28,714 bases of DNA from a virus, in IMG/VR virus record IMGVR_UViG_3300032285_000620, positions 1 to 28,714 of that record. One strand, 5' to 3'. The notes below the pieces were generated by a model that did not search any database, was not told the DNA's origin, and was given only the letters and a program-made list of their open reading frames with translations. Made by a program: the position numbers and the translations under genes. Below are positions 1 through 7,131 of the stretch, in pieces (the first letter of the stretch is position 1; each line of letters opens with the position of its first letter).

Positions 1-89
1 ACTGATGCAGACGGTGTTTCACCTTCGGCCAGCACGCCGAGCAGCCTAAGTGCCCGATTGATTTGTTCGCCAGCGGTGTACGTGGTCAT
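1..89 (-). CDS. Partial tail adaptor / P22 gp4-like protein (N-terminus only)
   Basis: Only the first 29 codons are inside the window; the gene runs off the left edge. The visible residues begin MTTYTAGEQINRALRLLGVL and continue with a stretch containing AEGETPSA. This helical start (alternating ALRLLGV followed by GETPSA) recalls, from memory, the opening of the head-tail adaptor family that includes P22 gp4, which seals the portal after DNA packaging. The start ATG lies two bases after the TGA of the preceding leftward gene, so the two are probably translated together. The position, just after coat and small head genes, fits an adaptor gene. The family call rests on a short N-terminus and is tentative, but that it is coding is well supported by the spacing. 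Confidence 0.6.
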   Translation of the reverse strand, partial: MTTYTAGEQINRALRLLGVLAEGETPSAS

Positions 90-91
90 GC

Positions 92-280
92 TCAGACTCC
101 TTCAGTTTCACCTTTGCGGGTGTATTTGCGCTTTACAACAAGTGTGTTGGCCGCTTCTTCAGAGTCTGAAGGCGTATCTGGATTGTAGCGCACCCAGCCA
201 TTTTGTTCATCCGCTTCTGCCTCTAAGTGCATCGTTGCGACCTTAGCGCCGTGGAGAGGGTGTGTGAGGTAAATAACCAT
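92..280 (-). CDS. Small protein of unknown function (62 aa)
   Basis: A 62-residue acidic protein, MVIYLTHPLHGAKVATMHLE at the start and a basic, lysine/arginine-rich end. I do not recognise a family. It lies between the last small structural gene of the head module and the tail-adaptor gene, on the same strand, and its TGA is two bases from the next ATG. No clear ribosome binding site precedes its ATG; a hairpin (290-312) stands just upstream instead. Small proteins at this place in podovirus head modules are often head-joining or decoration proteins, but nothing in the sequence proves that here. It could also start at a later codon, although the tight spacing favours it being real. Confidence 0.65.
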   Translation of the reverse strand: MVIYLTHPLHGAKVATMHLEAEADEQNGWVRYNPDTPSDSEEAANTLVVKRKYTRKGETEGV

Positions 281-289
281 GATTTTAGA

Positions 290-312
290 AATGGGGGTGA
301 TTAGCCCCCATT
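290..312 (-). terminator. Hairpin, weak terminator or mRNA boundary
   Basis: An 8-bp perfect stem (AATGGGGG pairing with CCCCCATT) with a 7-base loop lies between two leftward genes. On the minus strand the stem is followed by TTTCTAAAATC, so the T-tract is weak. It is the third hairpin in a row placed just after a small head gene, which suggests stepwise reduction of transcript downstream of the coat gene or stabilisation of transcript ends. Confidence 0.5.
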
Positions 313-315
313 AGA

Positions 316-552
316 TTAGCCGATGAGCCAAGCGGAGCCGTTGCAGAAGACTGGAACGACATACGAACCGCCGCCAACAACAGTTGCGCCAATACCAGCG
401 GTATAAGCAGCGTTAGAGTTGCTAACAGCAGCGCGTGTGCCAGCCAAAGCAGTAGAGGCCGTAGGCAAAGTAGCCACGGTGTACAGCTTGAACTGGGCAG
501 AGTCAAGCGCAGGGTCGGAATATGCTACGCCGATTGGTTGATTGTTTGCCAT
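316..552 (-). CDS. Small structural protein with MANxxPIGVAY N-terminus (78 aa)
   Basis: A 78-residue, Ala/Gly/Thr/Ser-rich, cysteine-poor protein with the small-residue composition of phage head or fiber proteins. Its first eleven residues, MANNQPIGVAY, closely match those of the 142-aa protein encoded at 10528-10956 (MANTKPIGVAY), so both probably carry the same N-terminal module. A good ribosome site (AAAGGA) lies about six bases before the ATG, directly after the terminator-like hairpin at 564-585. It sits in a series of small genes after the coat gene, a place where podoviruses often encode head decoration or fiber proteins. The virion role is inferred from composition and context; I do not recognise a named family. 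Confidence 0.75.
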   Translation of the reverse strand: MANNQPIGVAYSDPALDSAQFKLYTVATLPTASTALAGTRAAVSNSNAAYTAGIGATVVGGGSYVVPVFCNGSAWLIG

Positions 553-563
553 GATATTCCTTT

Positions 564-585
564 AAAAACGGGGGCCGAAGCCCCC
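564..585 (-). terminator. Rho-independent terminator with C(TTCG)G loop
   Basis: On the minus strand five G residues, a C(TTCG)G tetraloop and five C residues form a strong GC stem, followed by G and five T residues. The cUUCGg loop is an especially stable RNA tetraloop. It lies just after the stop of the 135-aa gene and directly before the ribosome site of the next gene, so it probably ends only part of the transcripts. Confidence 0.8.
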
Positions 586-590
586 ATTAT

Positions 591-998
591 TTACTTCAAG
601 AATGCCGAGTAAGCAGCATCACCAGTCTTCACGAAACGGTATGTGTAGGAACCGAAACGTGGAACGGTAACAGAGCCAAAGATCGTGATACCAGTGCCTG
701 CGGTGACAGGAACGGTAGACGATGCGCCGCTGTTGTTGTTGTTGCAAATGGTCAATTCAAAAGCTGAACCGACTTTTGCGCTAGGGATGGCTGCGTCGAG
801 CAACGCTGCGGTGGGCAGAGTCACGGTCAATGTAGCGTCCGTAGCTTTTGCACAAACAACCAAACCAACTACAACTTGAGCAGCAGTCAGGGTGGTGTCA
901 GCAGTCAAGCTGGTGGGGATAGTTTGTACGGTCAGTTGGGCTTCCAGCAAGTTGCCGTCGCCAATTTGATAACCGCCTGCGCCGTTAGGGAGTGCCAT
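591..998 (-). CDS. Structural protein, probable head decoration or head-fiber protein (135 aa)
   Basis: A 135-residue protein rich in Thr, Val, Ala and Gly with alternating beta-strand-like stretches. It begins MALPNGAGGYQIGDGNLLEA and has a later segment ending in FGSYTYRFVKTGDAAY. The composition is that of small beta-rich virion proteins. From memory, starts of the form MALPxGAGGxQIGDGN recur in phage structural genes next to the coat gene, but I cannot name a curated family. The ribosome site AAGGA stands ten bases before the ATG. The gene follows the coat gene and is bracketed by two terminator hairpins with the same C(TTCG)G loop, which fits a strongly transcribed structural gene. Decoration function is inferred from position and composition. 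Confidence 0.75.
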   Translation of the reverse strand: MALPNGAGGYQIGDGNLLEAQLTVQTIPTSLTADTTLTAAQVVVGLVVCAKATDATLTVTLPTAALLDAAIPSAKVGSAFELTICNNNNSGASSTVPVTAGTGITIFGSVTVPRFGSYTYRFVKTGDAAYSAFLK

Positions 999-1013
999 GA
1001 TAATTTTCCTTAA

Positions 1014-1050
1014 AAAAGATTAAACGATGAAAGGGGCCGAAGCCCCGTTT
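1014..1050 (-). terminator. Terminator after the coat gene, C(TTCG)G loop
   Basis: Read on the minus strand, a GGGGC-TTCG-GCCCC hairpin (stem at 1033-1046) with flanking A/T pairing begins nine bases past the coat stop codon. TTTC follows it and a run of six T residues comes further on at 1014-1019. It is nearly a copy of the hairpin at 564-585. Confidence 0.75.
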
Positions 1051-1054
1051 CAAA

Positions 1055-2263
1055 TTAGCCCCACAGGCGAACGCCCATTTGTGGACGAATCGTGCTGTAG
1101 CCATACAAGACGTCAATACGGCAAGGCATACGGTCGTTGTTGATGTCGTACTGACGCACAACACGCAAGCTGATACCGTTGTGCACAGCGCGAGCAGCCA
1201 TGTCAACACCTTGTGGCAACAGCAAGTCAGCAGTTGCGAAGGTGATGGCATCTTTGTGGTACACCAAGTTTTGAGCGTACTGAGTAGATGCAGCGCCCAC
1301 GAACACCACAGCCTTGCCAGAAGCAGGGAAGCTGTCCACGGTAGCCAAAGCATTGGCGGCAGTGTAGATAGGGGCAACAGTGATGTTACCAGCGCCGGAG
1401 CTGTCCAAGGTAGTTGCAGCAGTAGCAACGAATTGGAACAACGAACCGGTGGACTCACGGGTCTGTGGGTTCACAGCGTAGCAGTCAGCCACAGTGAACA
1501 CGTCGCCGATCTTAACCACGCCAGCGTTACCAGCGCCGGTGATGGCGATGGTGGTAGCGCCTTGCGAAGACACAGAAGCAGACAAAGTGCCGCCGGTAGC
1601 AGTACGCGAACCGGTGGTGAACTGCTTGATCGACTGAGACATGTTGATCTCGTCAAAGCCCAACACGCCAGTGCCCATCATGCCGTTCTTGAACTGCTTG
1701 CTGATGGTGTCGGTGGGGTTGAACAGACCTTTCATGCCTTCAACCAAACCAGCGTTAGCGGCAGGGTTGACGGTAGCGTAACGTGGGGACATCACGGCAG
1801 CGTTCTCGTTCAGCTTCTGCTGGGCTTGCAACAGCACCAAAGAAGTCGAAGGAGTGGTGCCAGGTGTACCAACGCTGTTACCGATGTTCAGGTAAGCGTT
1901 AGCAACGTCAGCGTCGATGCTGGAGGCCAGCTGGCTGATACGAGGCTTCAACACACGCTCTGCGAAGTCATCCAATTGCATGGTCAATTCAGCAGATGTG
2001 AAGTTGACACCGATGTGCTTTTGGCTGGCAACGGTCAAGGTGGTGTACTGTTCGTTGTCGTCCTGAACTTGCAGGGCAGCGCCGTCAGTCACCAAGGCGC
2101 GGTCGGGCAAACGGATACGCAGTGTAGAGCCGATCTTTGCGCCTTCAACAGCGAAAGAATCGTCATACTGACGGTTCACGTTACGGGTCAACACGAGGTT
2201 GTTTTCAAGGATCTCCAAACTCTTGCGAGTTATCATGTCGATCGTTAGGATAGAGTTACTCAT
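1055..2263 (-). CDS. Major coat protein, P22 gp5 family (402 aa)
   Basis: This builds the capsid shell. The protein begins MSNSILTIDMITRKSLEILE, with conserved-looking text QYDDSFAVEGAKIGSTLRIR and a C-terminus on the theme of RVVRQYDINNDRMPCRIDVLYG, which I recognise as the P22 coat-protein type of the HK97 fold. Length is 402 aa against about 430 for P22 gp5. A Thr/Ser/Gly-rich middle part (about residues 205-320) fits the inserted telokin-like I-domain of that family. I chose the ATG at 2263 rather than a start 14 codons upstream because AAGGAA lies seven bases before it. Scaffold and portal genes lie upstream. The region between coat and scaffold is interrupted by an antisense HNH gene. 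A strong terminator follows. Confidence 0.93.
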   Translation of the reverse strand: MSNSILTIDMITRKSLEILENNLVLTRNVNRQYDDSFAVEGAKIGSTLRIRLPDRALVTDGAALQVQDDNEQYTTLTVASQKHIGVNFTSAELTMQLDDFAERVLKPRISQLASSIDADVANAYLNIGNSVGTPGTTPSTSLVLLQAQQKLNENAAVMSPRYATVNPAANAGLVEGMKGLFNPTDTISKQFKNGMMGTGVLGFDEINMSQSIKQFTTGSRTATGGTLSASVSSQGATTIAITGAGNAGVVKIGDVFTVADCYAVNPQTRESTGSLFQFVATAATTLDSSGAGNITVAPIYTAANALATVDSFPASGKAVVFVGAASTQYAQNLVYHKDAITFATADLLLPQGVDMAARAVHNGISLRVVRQYDINNDRMPCRIDVLYGYSTIRPQMGVRLWG

Positions 2264-2264
2264 T

Positions 2265-2292
2265 TTGACATTCCTTATTTCAATGGTAAGAT
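2265..2292 (+). promoter_or_regulatory. Candidate sigma70 promoter for the HNH gene
   Basis: TTGACA (2265-2270, perfect -35) and TAAGAT (2287-2292, 4 of 6 for -10) are separated by 16 bp and point rightward at the HNH gene 32 bp further on. It overlaps the ribosome site of the oppositely directed coat gene. It would let the endonuclease be expressed independently of the late leftward transcript. Confidence 0.6.
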
Positions 2293-2324
2293 GAAGTCTT
2301 TGCAATCACCCAAAAAGGCACAAC

Positions 2325-2885
2325 ATGATTAGCTTTACGATGGGCGGTATTGAATACCGTTTGTTTGACCATCTTTACGCCGTTTCGCGTTGCGGAAAAG
2401 TTCTTAGAAATTTGCACCCTTACACTCCACATGACCATCCGCAAGGATACCTCATGTTGGGGCGCAGACGGCTTATGCACCGAGTTGTAGCGGCTTGCTG
2501 GTTGGAGGATTTTGATCCCCTTAAACAAGTTCATCACATTAACGGCAACAAAGCTGACAACAGAGCCGACAATCTTGAGTGTCTTACCGCCAAAGAACAC
2601 TTTGGAGAAAGGCATCTTGACATATCGAGCCAAATTGGAAGATACGCTCGAACAGACGCTGCCCGGCAAAAGATACGCGAGTTTCGTATGGGCACGATTG
2701 ACAGCGAAGAAACGCGCAGCAAAAAAGCTGCGATCCTTGCTGTTGTCGGTCCCAAAACTCAATGTAGCTTTCAAGGTATCACCTATCCTTCTGTTTCTGC
2801 TGGCGCTCGGGCGGCGGGTATTGCTCCTGCCACTTTTCGCCAACGATGCAAATCTAAGAACTTTCCAGATTACAAATTGACCTAG
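2325..2885 (+). CDS. HNH homing endonuclease, free-standing (186 aa)
   Basis: This is a site-specific nuclease of the kind that spreads itself between phage genomes. The HNH core VHHINGNKADNRADNLE spans about residues 69-85, with H70, H71, N79 and N83. The N-terminal half has the usual mixed strand/helix lead-in (YAVSRCGKVL, HRVVAACW). The C-terminal 40 residues (CSFQGITYPSVSAGARAAGI, then a stretch with TFRQRC) resemble a NUMOD1-type DNA-binding helix-turn-helix repeat found in HNH and GIY-YIG homing enzymes. AAGG precedes the ATG at 2325. It is the only rightward gene in the first 12.9 kb. Its TAG overlaps the TAG of the scaffold gene on the other strand in a single CTAG. A long open frame on the minus strand at 2280-2843 is its shadow. 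Confidence 0.9.
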   Translation: MISFTMGGIEYRLFDHLYAVSRCGKVLRNLHPYTPHDHPQGYLMLGRRRLMHRVVAACWLEDFDPLKQVHHINGNKADNRADNLECLTAKEHFGERHLDISSQIGRYARTDAARQKIREFRMGTIDSEETRSKKAAILAVVGPKTQCSFQGITYPSVSAGARAAGIAPATFRQRCKSKNFPDYKLT

Positions 2886-3670
2886 CGGTTCTGCGATTGC
2901 AGCTTCTTAATCTGCCGTGCACGTTCAGCTTCAATCCACTGCGAGGCCGTCATGCTCTTGATAGAGCGCGGGTCCGTAGTGTCCAAAGTTGTCGCTCCAG
3001 AGGAGCGTGCAGTAACAGGAGAAATCGGCGCTGGCGCAGATGTTGTCTTTTTGACCGGGGGCGCTGAAACCAGTTTGGCTTCAATTTTCCCAATCTCTTT
3101 CGCCTGACTCAAGGGCGACATGCGCGAGATACGTTCCGCTTCTTTAGGGTTGGAGCCGAGGTAGTACGCTAACTCAGGCCCAATCTCCGAAGACTGGATC
3201 GTTTCAGCCATCACGTTCGTGACTGGAAGTTTGGGGTTGTAGGCGACTTGTTCAAAGTCGTCGTACTTATTCCGTGCTTCTTCCTCAAGATCGTGGTAGC
3301 TCTCAAGAACAGCTGATTGCTGCTTCGCGGCTTCACGTTTGGCGATCAGTTCTTCGGCTTTCTGATAGGCCAATGCTTCCGCATAGGCTTCAGGGCTTTC
3401 AAACTGGTCAACAGACGATGCTGCTGGCGCTTTCACAATTTGCGTTTCCGCAGACCGTTGTGCTTGCTCTCGTTCCCACTTGCGCTGCTCTCTTGCGAGG
3501 CGTTTGCCGATCATCGCGTCAATTTCAGCCTGGGAGTATTTTTTCTCCTCGGCCTGTTCAACTTGATTCTCAGCGACTTCCGGCGTACTTTCAGCAACTT
3601 CAGGTGTGGCCGTCACATCCGTGGTTGGCGCGGAGTCTACTTCCGCTAGGGCTTGGACTTCTTCAGTCAT
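2882..3670 (-). CDS. Capsid scaffolding protein (262 aa)
   Basis: Scaffolds direct assembly of the coat shell and leave before DNA enters. The protein has an acidic, Pro/Glu/Val-rich N-terminus with repeated PEVAE-like words (about residues 22-40). A long charged helical middle with YSQAEIDAMIGKRLAREQRK begins near residue 45 and has coiled-coil character. A basic C-terminus (ARQIKKLQSQNR) fits the coat-binding end of P22- and T7-type scaffolds. The gene lies directly before coat in transcription order, apart from the HNH insertion. A short inverted repeat overlaps the AGGA ribosome site region before its ATG. The function call rests on composition, helix pattern and position, because scaffolds diverge fast in sequence. 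Confidence 0.85.
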   Translation of the reverse strand: MTEEVQALAEVDSAPTTDVTATPEVAESTPEVAENQVEQAEEKKYSQAEIDAMIGKRLAREQRKWEREQAQRSAETQIVKAPAASSVDQFESPEAYAEALAYQKAEELIAKREAAKQQSAVLESYHDLEEEARNKYDDFEQVAYNPKLPVTNVMAETIQSSEIGPELAYYLGSNPKEAERISRMSPLSQAKEIGKIEAKLVSAPPVKKTTSAPAPISPVTARSSGATTLDTTDPRSIKSMTASQWIEAERARQIKKLQSQNR

Positions 3671-3725
3671 GTTTTCTGAATCCTAAGATTCCTCGGTCAA
3701 CCTGGCCGATACGGTGTTTTCAGCA

Positions 3726-4100
3726 TTATGCTGGAATTTGGGCCCAAGGCAAAGCAGGTTCAGAAATTTTCCGATCCAATTGGCGCGCGATTTGTTCAGA
3801 TACCTGTGCTTCAGCTTCTTCTTTAATTAAACGATTTTTTGATTGTTTGTTGCCTTCAAAATCTGTCCAAGTAACAGTTTCGGGAACAAAACACCAATCA
3901 AGTACTTGGGATTCACTAAGTGCGTCAAAATCGGTAAAACTATCGCCGAGGCTAAAGTTTTTTTTACCTGATGCTGTGGCTTGAAGTTTGTTTACATCAT
4001 CCGTAGCAGTACAAAGCCATTCGGCTTGAACAACTACGTTGGCCTTGTCAGCTTGCTGCGGGGCCACTACGAGCTTTTGAATTGTCCATTTAAAGTTCAT
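3726..4100 (-). CDS. Conserved phage protein of unknown function (124 aa)
   Basis: Using the ATG at 4100 (MNFKWTIQKLVVAPQQADKA) gives 124 residues; this start has a ribosome site (AAAGGAAA) before it, unlike the one six codons upstream. The N-terminal half looks like a beta-strand unit (WTIQKLVV, NVVVQAEWLCTA). The second half has WCFVPETVTWTDFEGNKQSK and then a helical stretch with EEAEAQVSEQIARQL. I recall similar proteins next to tail-fiber genes in podoviruses but cannot assign a role. The gene and its neighbours up to about 6600 are visibly richer in A and T than the portal and terminase genes. It follows the 87-aa gene, whose stop overlaps the longer alternative start. Confidence 0.75.
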   Translation of the reverse strand: MNFKWTIQKLVVAPQQADKANVVVQAEWLCTATDDVNKLQATASGKKNFSLGDSFTDFDALSESQVLDWCFVPETVTWTDFEGNKQSKNRLIKEEAEAQVSEQIARQLDRKISEPALPWAQIPA

Positions 4101-4111
4101 GATGTTTCCTT

Positions 4112-4375
4112 TTAACAATCTTCAGCGCCGTCAAACTCTGGCAGTGTTTTTAAATGTTCGTATGCTTGCTCAATAAAATTTGTACCGTCTAATTTTGGAA
4201 CAAAAACATAAAATTTAGTGGCAAAATTTTTACTTGCGTTTTCATTGTTAAACGAAACAGCAGCCGTTGCGCTTAATTTACTAGCATCTACTTTTTCTAC
4301 TCTTATGTAGGAAATGCCGAGATTTACAAGAATATCGAAATTATCTAGCAAAGAAATTTGTTTTTTGAAAGCCAT
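4112..4375 (-). CDS. Hypothetical protein (87 aa)
   Basis: An 87-residue protein, MAFKKQISLLDNFDILVNLG at the start and acidic at the end (FDGAEDC). It alternates strand-like and charged segments and has no membrane helix. I do not recognise it. It lies just after the tailspike gene and before the 124-aa conserved protein, in the AT-rich fiber region, with AAGGAAAC as a likely ribosome site before its ATG. It may be a chaperone or accessory protein for the spike, as small genes after fiber genes often are, but that is only inference from position. Confidence 0.65.
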   Translation of the reverse strand: MAFKKQISLLDNFDILVNLGISYIRVEKVDASKLSATAAVSFNNENASKNFATKFYVFVPKLDGTNFIEQAYEHLKTLPEFDGAEDC

Positions 4376-4384
4376 TTTGTTTCC

Positions 4385-6124
4385 TTATAAACGTGTTGGA
4401 AATGAAATTACCCCAAAATCACCCCAATTTTGTACGGCGGTTTGAATAGTAACGGTCCCATTTGCTGCAATGTCCACTGCCATTGGTACTTGACCGCTGG
4501 CTGTATTTGCGCGGCCATAAGTTCGAATCAAACCTAATGGCCTATAACCCGCTGGCAATGTAAAGGCTACCGTTCCACTTGAGCCGCTAGCAAGTTCACC
4601 GACAATCGAAACAACGCCATTTTGATCTTGAAAATACGCAACATTTTGTGAGCCGCCACCAACATTTGCCCAACTGTTTTGGAAAGTTGGAGAAAGCCAC
4701 CCAATGACTTTTACGCCAGCTTGATAGCCGATAAATTCGCCACCAAAAGTTGACCCGACAATTGAAGGACTTGCGTTTAAAAATCCAATTCTGTATGGGC
4801 TAGATGTATACAAGCCAGCAAAGTTATTACCGCCTAAATATGAATATGTTACGCCATTTGCACCATTAACATAAAGCCAAGAAGTAGAGCCGCCCTCACC
4901 ATTTGAAACAATATCATTTCCTGAAATGACAGATGATTTTACAGAATCGCAATTTATTACAGTGTCGGTAGATCGACCAAAATTATTTCCGGTAAAAGTG
5001 CAGCGTTCAATTACACCACCACAATTGAACAAAAAGTTTGAATAGCCATATCCGTCCATTGTGTTAAAGCTACATCCAGTAACGGTTAAACCGTATAAGT
5101 CTGAATTAGCTTGAAACATTTTCCCAGTAATTACCTGTAAATTAGTAAAATTACTTGATTGAATATTTCCGTAAGGTGCGTAAAAAGCAGTTGCACAGCC
5201 GTAAAATTGTGAATTTGTAATTTGTGCCCCATAAATTTGCCCTTGAGCATATATAAAATTTACGGAGCCATCAACAATAATATCGCTAAAAAATCCTGCA
5301 TTGCCTACCCCAACACCAGGCCCACCACCGCTGCCTAAAGCCGAAAAGTTAATGCACCGACCGCAACCATAAAACCAAAGATGATCATAAAATTGATTTT
5401 CTTTAACGGCGTTATAGATCATCCCCGCATTGCTGTTTGTATATGTAATAGTTGCTTGCGCAACCAAAGAAACAAATGTTATTCCATACCCAATAACGCC
5501 CGAAATATACGCATTTAAAGTGCCATTTGCACCTTTTACGTTGTTAAATGTTACGGTTCCATTGCCGTTTACTGTCATGCTATCTGCGTACCAACTTCCT
5601 TGGCATGAAAACTGAATCACATTGGTGTAAACAGTCCCATCGGTTGCTGTAACAGTAGCATTCCAAATAACTGCTGAACCTCCCAAAAACGGATTTGCGT
5701 TAAATGTTATGGAATTAGATGTATAGGCAGTAGCCACAATTGGTACGCCAGCCGAAGTGTAAGTAGACCCTGCCCATACAGTAAAAGACAACCCTGAAAA
5801 TTGTGTTGAAATTCCATAGTTTGTAAAAACTGGAATGTTTAAATCTTTTTGTAAAAATGTTACCACCGTTCCCAAAGATTGTGGGATATTGCCATACAAT
5901 TTTACGCCGCCAACGTAATTTGTCGGCGATGCAATTTCAACGCTTGTGCCAACTAAATATTTTCCAGCGGGAAAATATACGCTGCCAGTTGTTGCAATTG
6001 CTGCATTAACAGCTTTTTGGATAGCCGCTGAATCATCAGTGTAACCGTTACCAGTAGCGCCAAAATCCAACACATTGATTGGCGATCCCGCAATCATCGA
6101 ATATGAAACTTTAGTAAGCGACAT
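4385..6124 (-). CDS. Tailspike with pectate-lyase-type beta-helix (579 aa)
   Basis: This is probably the receptor-binding spike that grips or cuts surface polysaccharide. Residues about 13-45 read INVLDFGATGNGYTDDSAAI and then QKAVNAA...GSVYFPAGKYLVG, the signature opening of the pectate-lyase-3 / glycosyl-hydrolase-28-like right-handed beta-helix. The rest is long, with N, G, S and T repeats at roughly helix-rung spacing (NNFAG, NNFGRSTD, NDIVSNG), ending in a short beta domain about residues 500-579. No long head-binding domain precedes the helix, so attachment may be through the short proteins encoded just upstream (6139-7126). Catalytic residues cannot be assigned by eye. The gene is AT-rich compared with the portal, a common sign of exchange of host-range genes. 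Confidence 0.85.
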   Translation of the reverse strand: MSLTKVSYSMIAGSPINVLDFGATGNGYTDDSAAIQKAVNAAIATTGSVYFPAGKYLVGTSVEIASPTNYVGGVKLYGNIPQSLGTVVTFLQKDLNIPVFTNYGISTQFSGLSFTVWAGSTYTSAGVPIVATAYTSNSITFNANPFLGGSAVIWNATVTATDGTVYTNVIQFSCQGSWYADSMTVNGNGTVTFNNVKGANGTLNAYISGVIGYGITFVSLVAQATITYTNSNAGMIYNAVKENQFYDHLWFYGCGRCINFSALGSGGGPGVGVGNAGFFSDIIVDGSVNFIYAQGQIYGAQITNSQFYGCATAFYAPYGNIQSSNFTNLQVITGKMFQANSDLYGLTVTGCSFNTMDGYGYSNFLFNCGGVIERCTFTGNNFGRSTDTVINCDSVKSSVISGNDIVSNGEGGSTSWLYVNGANGVTYSYLGGNNFAGLYTSSPYRIGFLNASPSIVGSTFGGEFIGYQAGVKVIGWLSPTFQNSWANVGGGSQNVAYFQDQNGVVSIVGELASGSSGTVAFTLPAGYRPLGLIRTYGRANTASGQVPMAVDIAANGTVTIQTAVQNWGDFGVISFPTRL

Positions 6125-6133
6125 TTTTTAACC

Positions 6134-6149
6134 CTTGTTTATGAACAAG
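6134..6149. other. Hairpin across the stop codon and ribosome site before the tailspike gene
   Basis: CTTGTT and AACAAG form a 6-bp stem with a TATG loop. On the minus strand it spans the end and TAA of the 155-aa gene and the ACAAGG that would serve as the tailspike ribosome site, so it could regulate spike translation. On the plus strand it is followed by TTTGTTTT and could also stop antisense transcription. Confidence 0.4.
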
Positions 6150-6606
6150 TTTGTTTTACGTAAGACCAATTTGCAGTTGCTGTCGTAAAGTTATTAACTG
6201 CTTGCACATCATTACCTACTAAAGCAATAATAACTTGAGTTCCATTACTTAACAATGCGATGCGAGAAGATGACCCATCCCAAATAACAATTGCAAATGC
6301 ATCAAAAGCTACGGCATTACCCGCAGCCCATGTAACAACAACATAGTAAACGCCAGCAGAACCACTACAAGTAAACAATGTAGTCGGTACAATGCTTAAT
6401 GATGCTGTTGATTTAAGAGAGTTAAACCCAGTAGTTCCAATAACTTCTCCAGTAGCAGAAACAGAAGATGCGCTAATTGCTCGACCAGCAGTTAAGTTTG
6501 CAACAGACACTTGTTTAGTTGCGCCGCTTTGAACAATAGGCAATACTTCTGTGCCAGCAAGAGGTGTAGTTGACGCCGGTAGCGCGGAAATTTTTAAATC
6601 GGCCAT
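6139..6606 (-). CDS. Fiber-associated protein (155 aa)
   Basis: A 155-residue, Ala/Val/Thr/Ser-rich protein. The first 40 residues (MADLKISALPASTTPLAGTE, then VLPIVQSGATKQVSVANLTA) form a motif I recognise from the N-termini of many phage fiber and spike proteins, where it probably serves as an attachment or trimerisation unit. The rest is beta-rich with a C-terminal NWSYVKQ segment. It lies between a fiber-type gene and the tailspike gene on the same strand. As a separate short gene it may act as an adaptor that links a spike to the virion. No catalytic motif is seen. It could instead be a decoration protein with a fiber-like head. Confidence 0.75.
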   Translation of the reverse strand: MADLKISALPASTTPLAGTEVLPIVQSGATKQVSVANLTAGRAISASSVSATGEVIGTTGFNSLKSTASLSIVPTTLFTCSGSAGVYYVVVTWAAGNAVAFDAFAIVIWDGSSSRIALLSNGTQVIIALVGNDVQAVNNFTTATANWSYVKQTCS

Positions 6607-6616
6607 GATTTATTCC

Positions 6617-7126
6617 TTAGTAATAATTAAACTCAATGACAGACGTCAAAGGCGGCGCTTCAGAAAAAGTAAAGTTTGATCCCGAAAGGGTGTATGTATT
6701 CTTGTTTTGATACACCCCATTAATATAAATATTTGTTTGTAAAATGCCTGCGGGTGCAGTAGGCATACTAAAAACTTTTAAAACGCCGTTGCCGGTACCG
6801 TTTATTGTTTGAATGTTTGCGGGATTAAAAGCGCCTGTAATGTTGTCGTATGTAGCAATCAGTACATCGTTTGAGTCTTTTAATACAAACTTGTACGCAA
6901 CCCCGCTTGTTAACCAAACCTCACCACTGTTAGGCACGCGCCCTGCTGCGTTTAGCACAATCGGATTGGGGTGAAATGTACCCCCCGACGAAGTGGTATA
7001 TGTGGGCGCAGGTGTTGTTGTACCCGCGTTGTATGCGTACAGTTTGCCACCGGTCAGGACTGCGCCGGTATTGGTAAAGAACTGAGCAGCAACACCGGCG
7101 GCGGGGGAAAGAAGAACCGTTGCCAT
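6617..7126 (-). CDS. Fiber / tailspike head-binding-type protein (169 aa)
   Basis: The N-terminal 75 residues (AAQFFTNTGAVLTGGKLYAY, followed by NAGTTTPAPTYTTSSGG and NPIVLNAAGRVPN) match the module that opens many podovirus fibers and spikes and binds them to the tail. Here it is a free-standing 169-aa protein. The second half (about residues 105-169) has a beta-strand pattern with TNIYINGVYQNKNTYTLSG, similar to short repeats in fiber C-termini. The ribosome site GGAG lies inside the last codons of the 54-aa gene upstream, eight bases before this ATG, so expression is coupled. It most likely anchors or forms the base of the receptor-binding apparatus with the next two gene products. Confidence 0.8.
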   Translation of the reverse strand: MATVLLSPAAGVAAQFFTNTGAVLTGGKLYAYNAGTTTPAPTYTTSSGGTFHPNPIVLNAAGRVPNSGEVWLTSGVAYKFVLKDSNDVLIATYDNITGAFNPANIQTINGTGNGVLKVFSMPTAPAGILQTNIYINGVYQNKNTYTLSGSNFTFSEAPPLTSVIEFNYY

Positions 7127-7131
7127 TTAGG

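Noticed and set aside
1079-2248. 389-aa open frame on the plus strand
   Set aside because: It is exactly antisense to the coat gene, His/Ser/Val-biased, with no ribosome site or family resemblance; it reflects the codon bias of the real gene.
2280-2843. 187-aa open frame on the minus strand between scaffold and coat
   Set aside because: It would keep the late genes on one strand, but its text is low-quality and the opposite frame has a clear HNH core and promoter.
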